Assembly (NCBI GenBank): GCA_029881635.1 | Contig: JAOUMG010000210.1 | Location: 1-5,009, forward strand | Reading direction: 5' to 3' | DNA length: 5,009 bases | Source of the DNA: Paracoccaceae bacterium | Lineage (GTDB): Bacteria; Pseudomonadota; Alphaproteobacteria; Rhodobacterales; Rhodobacteraceae | Shown: positions 1-5,009 of the stretch, piece after piece | Position numbering within the stretch: position 1 is the first letter of the stretch | How the letters are laid out: every line of letters begins with the position of its first letter | Made by a program: the position numbers and the translations under genes | Notes under the pieces: model-generated | The model's database searches: none | Told to the model about the DNA's origin: nothing | What the model saw: the letters and a program-made list of their open reading frames with translations, nothing else

Positions 1-1
1 G

Positions 2-349
2 GACAGTGTTGAAGACGAACGGCTTGCGGACGAACTGAACCAGTCGCGCAAAGTGATCGAAGCGCGGATCGATCAAGAAGTAAGACATTTTGCACCGCCT
101 TACGGCATCGCCGGAGCAGTTGCCAAAGGGCGTATTGCGGACCGCTATCTGACGTCTGTTGGAACGCAGCTTGGGCAGGCCCATTTGGGATCAGATGTAT
201 TCGATCTGCCTAGAATCGAGATGTTCTATTTTACCGATCCGGCCCGCTGGCGGGCGCATTTGGCCGGTCGGGGTGGCGCCTATTTTGCCAAGCGGCGCGC
301 CTTGCGGACAATAAAAGGTGCTCTGATGAAGCCGTGGCGGGGCCTTTAG
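2..349 (+). CDS. Polysaccharide deacetylase family protein (NodB-like), C-terminal 115 residues; start lies outside the window
   Basis: The frame is open from base 2 to a TAG at 347-349, so only the C-terminal part of the gene is present. The visible segment begins with a helix ending SRKVIEARIDQEV, followed by the motif RHFAPPYG. In NodB-type carbohydrate esterases a helix of this kind precedes the (F)A.P(Y)G catalytic-loop motif. After it come GVGTQLGQ-like and DVFDLPRIEMF stretches, which match the usual end of these proteins (T..G.N...D.F.LPRI). A basic tail with RALRTIKGALMKPWRGL closes it. The metal-binding Asp-His-His residues would lie upstream and cannot be checked. Members of the family hydrolyse N- or O-acetyl groups on polysaccharides or sugar lipids. 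A GTG at 53 is an internal valine codon, not a start, because the homology-like sequence continues upstream of it. The gene is followed on the same strand by a GT4 glycosyltransferase, which fits a glycan-modification role. The family call is fairly safe; the substrate is unknown. Confidence 0.8.
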   Translation, partial: DSVEDERLADELNQSRKVIEARIDQEVRHFAPPYGIAGAVAKGRIADRYLTSVGTQLGQAHLGSDVFDLPRIEMFYFTDPARWRAHLAGRGGAYFAKRRALRTIKGALMKPWRGL

Positions 350-433
350 ATGGGTCATGGAATCCGGTGGTGCCGACATCAACCGCAAGCTGTGATTATC
401 AGATTGGCCCAAGAAAGTGAGGCCGCGGAATGA
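350..433 (+). other. Gap between deacetylase and GT4, holding a doubtful 27-codon reading frame
   Basis: The ATG at 350-352 directly follows the deacetylase TAG and is in the same frame. The frame runs 27 codons to a TGA at 431-433, which overlaps the ATG of the glycosyltransferase as ATGA (430-433). The encoded peptide begins MGHGIRWCRHQPQ and ends LAQESEAAE, and I recognise nothing in it. It could be a short coupling ORF, a remnant of a longer deacetylase C-terminus cut by a stop mutation, or chance: an open frame of this size is common in GC-rich DNA. I see no convincing -35/-10 promoter or hairpin in the gap, so the downstream gene is probably co-transcribed with the deacetylase. Confidence 0.2.
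417..422 (+). promoter_or_regulatory. Probable ribosome binding site of the GT4 gene
   Basis: The purine-rich GTGAGG lies 7 bases before the ATG at 430. An in-frame TGA at 418-420 blocks any longer upstream start in this frame. Together these fix ATG 430 as the start. Confidence 0.55.
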
Positions 434-1692
434 AATCCCTGCGCATCGTTATGTTTACAACCTTCTACCCGCCCTATTCCTTTGGCGGTGATGCCATAGG
501 GGTGCAGCGGATGGCGCGCGCGCTGGCCGCGCGGGGGCATGACGTGACGGTCGTGCATGACGAAGACAGCTATCTGATCCTTGGTGGCAAGGTTCAGGCG
601 GAAGGCGCGCCTGACGGGGTGCGGCGGATTGGCCTTCGTGCGAAGAACGGGATGTTGTCGAACCTGCTGACCCAGCAGTTGGGGCGGCCCGTGACCCACG
701 CCGCGCGCATTCGCGAGATACTGGCCGAGCGCAAACCCGACATCATCTGGCACAACAATACCTCGCTGATCGGCGGGCCGGGCCTGTTGCCGATGGGTGA
801 GGGGCTGAAGGTCTATGAGGCGCATGAACATTGGCTGGTCTGTCCCAGCCATGTCCTCTGGCGGTACGGGCGGGAGCTTTGCGACAAAAAGCATTGTCTG
901 AAGTGCCAGATCAGTTTCAAACGCCCGCCGCAACTCTGGCGGCATACCGGCATGTTGGACCGTGCACTTGATCATATGAACCTGATCATCGCGAAAAGCG
1001 AATTCAGCCGGGCGAAGCACAGGGAATTCGGGCTGAGGCAGGAGATGACGGTGCTGCCCTATTTCCTGCCCGACCTGCCGGAACTGGCCGAACCCTATAC
1101 AGGCCATCCGCGCCCCTATTTTCTGTTCGTGGGCAGGCTAGAAAAGATCAAAGGCCTGCAAGACGTCTTTCCGGCAATGGATCGCTATCCGGATGCCGAC
1201 CTGTTGATCCTCGGCGACGGTGACTATGCGGATGAGTTGAAACGATTGGCGGCGGGGCGGCAGAACATTCAATTCCTTGGCCGCAAGAGCCCGGATGAAC
1301 TCAACGCCTATTACCGGGGCGCGCTGGGTCTGATCGTGCCTTCGGTCTGTTATGAAACCTTTGGCATCATCCTGATCGAAAGCTTCCGTCTGGGTACTCC
1401 GGTTATCGCGCGCCAACTAGGCCCTTTTCCGGAAATTGTATCTGCGTCGGGTGGTGGTGCGCTTTTCGAAACCGAAGACGATCTGATTGGCGCGATGCGA
1501 CAACTGCAAGCGGACCCGACTGGCCGGGAAAAACAGGCCAAGGCGGCCCGCAGTTCATTCGAGTCGATTTGGCGTGAAGACCGGGTATTGGAAAGGTACG
1601 GCGCGACATTTGCCAAAGCCGCCCACCGCAAAGGCGATGGCGCCCTTTCGAAGGCGCTGGAGGCAGGCGCATTTGAACTGGGCAGCGCCTGA
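430..1692 (+). CDS. Glycosyltransferase family 4 (GT-B fold), 420 aa
   Basis: This is a complete cytosolic, retaining-type glycosyltransferase that should move a sugar from a nucleotide sugar to a glycan or lipid-linked acceptor. The N-terminal acceptor domain (about residues 1-200) opens with RIVMFTTFYPPYSFGG, which carries the Gly-rich loop, and then GVQRMARALAARGHDVTVV, the classic first helix and second strand of GT4 enzymes. The C-terminal donor domain (about 225-400) contains FVGRLEKIKG (233-242), with the expected Arg and Lys contacts to the donor phosphates. It also has LILGDGDYADEL, VPSVCYETFGIILIE with the E-x7-E motif (E309 and E317), and LGTPVIA. Cysteines C138, C151, C156 and C159 form a possible metal site between the two domains. 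There is no signal peptide or membrane span. The 420-residue length is normal for the family. ATG 430 is the only possible start in its frame (stop at 418-420) and has a GTGAGG upstream. The gene lies 80 bases after the deacetylase on the same strand, probably in one operon, and meets the opposing oxidoreductase gene 4 bases beyond its stop. Family assignment is secure; sugar specificity is not readable. Confidence 0.95.
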   Translation: MKSLRIVMFTTFYPPYSFGGDAIGVQRMARALAARGHDVTVVHDEDSYLILGGKVQAEGAPDGVRRIGLRAKNGMLSNLLTQQLGRPVTHAARIREILAERKPDIIWHNNTSLIGGPGLLPMGEGLKVYEAHEHWLVCPSHVLWRYGRELCDKKHCLKCQISFKRPPQLWRHTGMLDRALDHMNLIIAKSEFSRAKHREFGLRQEMTVLPYFLPDLPELAEPYTGHPRPYFLFVGRLEKIKGLQDVFPAMDRYPDADLLILGDGDYADELKRLAAGRQNIQFLGRKSPDELNAYYRGALGLIVPSVCYETFGIILIESFRLGTPVIARQLGPFPEIVSASGGGALFETEDDLIGAMRQLQADPTGREKQAKAARSSFESIWREDRVLERYGATFAKAAHRKGDGALSKALEAGAFELGSA

Positions 1693-1699
1693 GGTTCTA
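1690..1699. other. Tail-to-tail junction of two convergent genes, 4 bases between stop codons
   Basis: The TGA of the + strand glycosyltransferase (1690-1692) and the TAG of the - strand oxidoreductase (1699-1697) are separated by only GGTT. Nearby short inverted repeats (1653-1659 with 1683-1689; 1685-1689 with 1701-1705) lack a following T-run on either strand. No intrinsic terminator is therefore evident here. Confidence 0.7.
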
Positions 1700-3229
1700 T
1701 GGCGCCAACGCCCCGATACGATGTGCATTTGCCATTACGCTGAACGTGATCGTCGTGGCGGGGATCGATGGGAACACGGATGCATCGATTACATGCACCC
1801 GTTCCAAACCGGCAGGTCTGCCCAAAACATCTGATGTACCTGCCTCTTGACGGTTGGACATTGGCAATGTGGATCCCGCATGAAAGCTGGACCCCGGACT
1901 GCCGGGGCGGCTGGCAAATGTCAGCGCAACCAGCCCGACATTTCTCATGGCTCTGGCCATATGTTTCGTTGCCGCCTTGAGTGTGTGTTGCGTTGCGTTG
2001 TTTTCTTCCAGACGGGACGCGAGGCGGCCGTCAGGTGAAAGGCTAAGCCCGATTTTATGCGAATGATCCGAATGCAGGAATATCTGGGCAACGATCAGAC
2101 GCCGTGACAGCGCGGTCAGAAAGGGCTTTGCAAATGGTATTTTACGCCCGTAACTGGCGTGAAGATCGCGGGCGAAATAGTCGTTCCAAGTGTAGATCTG
2201 TGAATGCACCAAATTCGGAGAAATTGTTGGAACATCCATTTCCATGAAGATCTGCGGAAGCGTGTGGTAAGCCCCTTGATCCGGTTGGCTTTGATTTTTC
2301 CATCGTTGCAGCATCGGCAAAAAGGCATGCTGGCTGTCTTTCAACATCAGTTCGCGATGTTCAGGGGCCGAACTCAGCAGAATACGGGCGGTTTCCAATA
2401 CACCGGTACCAAGGAAAACCCGATTGCCAACAAGAACGGAACCATCTGCCAGATGCAGGGTGACACCTTTGCTGTCTTCGGCGAAACGCAGAACAACAGC
2501 GCCGGGCTGATAGCTGAAATTCGGGTGGGCACGAAGATATTTCAGCGTATCTTGTGCAGACCAGATCAACCCGAATGGGCACCCGTGAAGGCACATACCG
2601 CAACGATGGCAAGATGTGCTCACAGCCTGCCGCGCGCCACCCGAAAAAATTCCAATTCCTGCCAACGCATCGCGTTTGGTTGCCAGTCGCGCCAGCAGTT
2701 CTGTGGCTTGATGGCTTGGTTGAATACGGTCTTGTCCGTTCAAGCCATACGCGGGCAAAACCCTGTCGAGATCGTCGGAACCACCCGCAATGGGCAAGTA
2801 TTCCGCCACCGCCCGATAATGCGGGGCAAGTTCATCGGGCGAAACAGGCCAATCAGAAATATCCTGATCCCTGTATGGCAATACAGCCGACCCCCATAGG
2901 TTTGAAAGCCCGCCCACCGCGTAGGATGCGCGAAGTGCGAACCAGTCCGGGGCATCGGAAATCGTGGCGTTGGCTGGTTCCATCGCAAAGTCCGAGCCAA
3001 ACCTCCGCACCTGACCCAGCGGTGTTTCATATTGTGGCTGCATCCAGGCCAGTCGCTGGGTTTCGTTCCAGCTGGCCGGATCAAGAGCAGCGAATGTGTC
3101 GCGTTTGGCCCCGGCTTGGGGCTCCAGCACCTTGCCGCCGTCCAGCATTGTGACGAGACGCCCACGGGCGAGCAGCGCCTTCGCTGCGGAAACACCCGCC
3201 GGACCAGAGCCGATGACGATATCGCCCAT
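1697..3229 (-). CDS. GMC-family FAD-dependent oxidoreductase with a ferredoxin-like CX2CX2CX3CP motif, 510 aa
   Basis: This is a flavin-dependent alcohol or sugar dehydrogenase of the glucose-methanol-choline type. The protein starts directly in the dinucleotide fold, with DIVIGSGPAG (GxGxxG, residues 7-12), and has D30 at the end of the second strand where the FAD ribose is usually held. YAVGGLSNLWGSAV (103-116) and DISDWPVSPDELAPHYRAV (123-141) are the GMC flavin-attachment loop and following helix. VFLGTGVLETARILL (271-285) matches the family's GA..SP..L region. The C-terminus has SSFHAGSTLPM with the probable catalytic H450, then HVIDASVFPSIPATTITFSV. The second catalytic His/Asn of many GMC enzymes appears to be T493 here. 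Residues C207, C210, C213 and C217 form CX2CX2CX3CP, a canonical [4Fe-4S] ligand pattern, which suggests electron transfer to a carrier rather than to oxygen. There is no Tat or Sec signal, so a cytosolic location is inferred. Its ATG lies 1 base after the stop of the upstream GT-C gene, pointing to translational coupling. Length is normal for GMC enzymes; the substrate is unknown, but the context suggests a glycan sugar. Confidence 0.92.
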   Translation of the reverse strand: MGDIVIGSGPAGVSAAKALLARGRLVTMLDGGKVLEPQAGAKRDTFAALDPASWNETQRLAWMQPQYETPLGQVRRFGSDFAMEPANATISDAPDWFALRASYAVGGLSNLWGSAVLPYRDQDISDWPVSPDELAPHYRAVAEYLPIAGGSDDLDRVLPAYGLNGQDRIQPSHQATELLARLATKRDALAGIGIFSGGARQAVSTSCHRCGMCLHGCPFGLIWSAQDTLKYLRAHPNFSYQPGAVVLRFAEDSKGVTLHLADGSVLVGNRVFLGTGVLETARILLSSAPEHRELMLKDSQHAFLPMLQRWKNQSQPDQGAYHTLPQIFMEMDVPTISPNLVHSQIYTWNDYFARDLHASYGRKIPFAKPFLTALSRRLIVAQIFLHSDHSHKIGLSLSPDGRLASRLEENNATQHTLKAATKHMARAMRNVGLVALTFASRPGSPGSSFHAGSTLPMSNRQEAGTSDVLGRPAGLERVHVIDASVFPSIPATTITFSVMANAHRIGALAP

Positions 3230-3230
3230 G

Positions 3231-4682
3231 CTAGTCTCGTTTCAGGATGACGATATCACCATCGCCTAAAGTACCGCGGAAATAACCCACTTCGGACAGA
3301 ATCGCGTTCCTGTCGGTGGCGAGTTGTGGCACATCCCGAAAACTGCGCGCTGGAAAGCCGATTACCAAGATTACCGGCCCGGGTTCGGCCATCGCTGCAT
3401 CATATTCGTCGTTGGTGAAAATGACCGGCCAGTCAGCTTTGAAATACTCGGAAAAGATCGGGCCTGTGTGGCCAACCGAAAAGACCCTGTCGCCTGGGCT
3501 GCGCATATCCTCAACCAAATTATATGCGCCAATCAAATCCTGCTTGGGAAAATCGTAGTTGCGTTTGGCAAGAAAGGCCGAAATCGCGACCATAGCGATG
3601 ACAGCGACCACGAAAAGACCGCGCGACACGCGCTCTCCCCCCAAGAAGAGCGCCACGACGGCGCAGGAAATCCGCACCCCCATCACGATCAGCAACATGA
3701 GAAAGCCGATGTCGACGAAGAAGAAGCGCGGCCAGATGCGCATGCCTACAACCATCAACAGCGCGACTGTCAGGCCGATATGCAGGAAAGTTATCTGCGC
3801 GAAATAGGGAGCGTCGCGATGGAGGGCAACAGCCCCCAACAGCGACAGCACCAGCACAGCAACACCCACCAGTGCCACCAGTGGCCCGGCCTGACCAATC
3901 CCCGTCCGGATCGCCTCGGCGGCGGTCCAGATCGGATTCTGATACTCCTGCATCACGTCTGTCGCCGATCCCTCTGCCACTGTGGATACGGTATGGTAGA
4001 GGCTTGGCAGGATCGGAAGATAAAGCAGCACCGTGATCAGCCCGCCAATCAGAAACCCAAGGAAGGGCAGGCGCAGCGTAGGGGCATCAAGCCCGCCCCG
4101 CACCGCACGGGTAATCACAATGCCAAGCCAGAGTACGCCCTGTGCCATGAAAAAGAAGGTGCCTGTCAGGTGGGTAAAGACCGCTGCGGCCAGACAAAGC
4201 CCGTACAGCACCCATATCTTTCGGGTGGGCGCGGCCATCCCGCGCAAAAACAGGATCATGCCGAGCGTAGAGAAGAAGGCCAGCCCGGTATAGCCGCGTG
4301 CGTTCTGGGAAAACCAAATCTCATGATATGAGAGTGCCAACAAAAGCGTGGTGATATGAGCAATTGCCGATCCCGCAATGTCCCGCGCGAGAAACCACAT
4401 CGCCGCCAGCGTTCCCATGCCCAAGAGCATAGCGGGCAATCGAACAGCCCAAGGCGCGTCGCCAAACAAACCCATGGAAATCTTGGCGGCGATGTTGTGC
4501 AGGTAGTGGTGGTTCATCGAATAGCTTTGAACCATATCACCCCAGCTAAGATTTACGTGTGAGACAAGCGTCTGAATTTCGTCATACCATAAAGGAGCGT
4601 TGAGCCCCCAAATGCGCAAGGCGGCGGCAAGAATAAGAATCGCAGCCAGCCAGAGGTAATCCCGATTTCCAGTATGTTGCAT
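3231..4682 (-). CDS. GT-C fold membrane glycosyltransferase (GT39/ArnT-like), 483 aa
   Basis: This integral inner-membrane enzyme should transfer a sugar from a polyprenyl-phosphate donor to an acceptor on the periplasmic side. A first membrane span (about 9-25, LWLAAILILAAALRIWGL) is followed by LWYDE (31-35), whose acidic pair D34-E35 sits where GT-C enzymes keep their catalytic or metal-binding acid in the first periplasmic loop. NHHYLHNIAAK (57-67) stands where many relatives have HPPLYY. WAVRLPAMLLGMGTLAAMWFLAR (78-100) and SQNARGYTGL (125-134) are also typical of the GT39-like family. Roughly ten hydrophobic segments can be seen up to about residue 372, near 80-100, 106-120, 133-150, 157-192, 205-225, 267-287, 296-312, 318-347 and 354-372. 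A soluble tail of about 110 residues follows, probably periplasmic. ATG 4682 is the first ATG after the upstream stop, 8 bases beyond the epimerase gene; the ribosome site is weak (TGAG overlapping that stop), so coupling is likely. The family is clear; donor and acceptor are unknown. Confidence 0.9.
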   Translation of the reverse strand: MQHTGNRDYLWLAAILILAAALRIWGLNAPLWYDEIQTLVSHVNLSWGDMVQSYSMNHHYLHNIAAKISMGLFGDAPWAVRLPAMLLGMGTLAAMWFLARDIAGSAIAHITTLLLALSYHEIWFSQNARGYTGLAFFSTLGMILFLRGMAAPTRKIWVLYGLCLAAAVFTHLTGTFFFMAQGVLWLGIVITRAVRGGLDAPTLRLPFLGFLIGGLITVLLYLPILPSLYHTVSTVAEGSATDVMQEYQNPIWTAAEAIRTGIGQAGPLVALVGVAVLVLSLLGAVALHRDAPYFAQITFLHIGLTVALLMVVGMRIWPRFFFVDIGFLMLLIVMGVRISCAVVALFLGGERVSRGLFVVAVIAMVAISAFLAKRNYDFPKQDLIGAYNLVEDMRSPGDRVFSVGHTGPIFSEYFKADWPVIFTNDEYDAAMAEPGPVILVIGFPARSFRDVPQLATDRNAILSEVGYFRGTLGDGDIVILKRD

Positions 4683-4690
4683 GATGTGAC

Positions 4691-5008
4691 TCAGGCGGCC
4701 ATTGCCGAGCGTTTCTCAGCCACGATATCTGCAATGATTTCCGACAACGGGCGCCGAGGCCTAAAGCCGATGGCACGTTCGAGTTTCGATACATCGGGCA
4801 ACCGTCGCGCCATATCCTCAAAGCCCTCCGGGTAAACGGACGCATAGGGTACCAGTTCGATCTTTGACTTGGACCCGGTTGCCGCAATTACCTGCTCTGC
4901 AAGCGACCGAATTGTCACTTCCTGATCGTTGGCAACGTTAAAAACCTGTCCTCTCGCGGCGGGTGTCGCCAATAGCCTGACCAAGGATTCCACTACATCG
5001 GCCACGTG
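4691..5008 (-). CDS. NAD-dependent epimerase/dehydratase (extended SDR, GalE-like), C-terminal 105 residues; start lies outside the window
   Basis: The frame enters from the right edge on the - strand (first complete codon 5008-5006, His) and ends at the TGA at 4693-4691. It begins HVADVVESLVRLLATP, the H/YV.DVV..L motif that follows the nucleotide-sugar binding region in GalE-type extended short-chain dehydrogenases. GQVFNVANDQEVTIRSLAEQV is the family's VFN.G...E.SI..LA segment. FEDMARRLPDVSKLERAIGF with a following P.LSEII helix is the usual end (R.PD..K....LGF.P...L..GI). The N-terminal Rossmann GxxGxxG and the YxxxK catalytic pair lie outside the window. The enzyme would make a nucleotide sugar in the cytosol, as a UDP-sugar 4-epimerase, a UDP-glucuronate decarboxylase-like enzyme or a dehydratase; the visible part does not decide which. 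It is the first visible gene of a tight - strand set with the GT-C transferase 8 bases downstream, consistent with supplying a donor sugar to the same glycan pathway. Confidence 0.88.
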   Translation of the reverse strand, partial: HVADVVESLVRLLATPAARGQVFNVANDQEVTIRSLAEQVIAATGSKSKIELVPYASVYPEGFEDMARRLPDVSKLERAIGFRPRRPLSEIIADIVAEKRSAMAA

Positions 5009-5009
5009 C

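Noticed and set aside
53..55. GTG as a start codon for a short 98-residue protein
   Set aside because: The frame is open to the left edge, and the residues before it fit the deacetylase helix preceding the RHFAPPYG motif, so it is an internal codon of a truncated longer gene.
379..1107. A 242-codon open frame on the - strand, antisense to the GT4 gene
   Set aside because: The product looks like random GC-rich translation without motifs, and the + strand frame has clear GT4 motifs throughout.
1653..1689. Possible terminator stem GGCGCTG / CAGCGCC at the end of the GT4 gene
   Set aside because: The loop is 23 bases and no T-run follows on either strand, so it does not meet the form of an intrinsic terminator.
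1764..1789. Inverted repeat ATCGATG...CATCGAT with a 12-base loop
   Set aside because: It lies inside the strongly constrained VIDASVFP coding segment of the oxidoreductase and has no T-run or regulatory context, so it is probably coincidental.
1983..2002. Short tandem GTTGC-like repeat
   Set aside because: Only about three imperfect units, inside coding sequence for an ordinary peptide (ENNATQHTL); not a meaningful repeat array.
2204..2899. A 231-codon open frame on the + strand, antisense to the oxidoreductase gene
   Set aside because: It shows no family motif, and the opposite strand encodes a complete, well-supported GMC enzyme over the same bases.
3324..4331. A 335-codon open frame on the + strand, antisense to the GT-C gene
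   Set aside because: Its product is rich in His, Gln, Arg and Lys, with no recognisable domain, and it lies wholly opposite a clear membrane-protein gene. It is a mirror of that gene's codon bias.

Overview
The window looks like part of a cell-surface polysaccharide or glycoconjugate locus of a Gram-negative bacterium. Its GC content is moderately high, and the protein style (for example ALAARGHDV, YEAHEHWLVCP, VIDASVFPSIP) is typical of alphaproteobacteria. I would guess a Rhodobacteraceae/Roseobacter-like organism, but no rRNA or other phylogenetic marker is present, so this is only an inference from style.

Layout: two gene groups converge at about position 1695. On the + strand, from the left edge, lie the last 115 codons of a NodB-type polysaccharide deacetylase family protein (2-349), an 80-base gap, and a complete GT4 (GT-B fold) glycosyltransferase (430-1692). 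On the - strand, from the right edge, lie the last 105 codons of an extended-SDR NAD-dependent sugar epimerase/dehydratase (4691-5008), a complete GT-C/GT39-like polytopic glycosyltransferase (3231-4682) and a complete FAD-dependent GMC-type oxidoreductase carrying a ferredoxin-like four-cysteine motif (1697-3229). The three - strand genes are separated by 8 and 1 bases, so they are almost certainly one transcript. The two opposing stop codons are separated by 4 bases.

How they could work together (inference): the epimerase makes a nucleotide sugar. The cytosolic GT4 enzyme builds the glycan on a carrier. The membrane GT-C enzyme adds a sugar from a polyprenyl-phosphate donor on the periplasmic side. 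The deacetylase would remove N- or O-acetyl groups, and the GMC oxidoreductase would oxidise a sugar alcohol or hydroxyl group. The glycan cannot be named from these genes.

There is no intergenic stretch longer than 80 bases. I found no rRNA, tRNA, CRISPR array, insertion sequence, integrase, attachment site, clear promoter or canonical intrinsic terminator. The window is ordinary glycan-locus DNA. The most unusual element is the combined flavin and predicted iron-sulfur oxidoreductase encoded 1 base downstream of a GT-C transferase.
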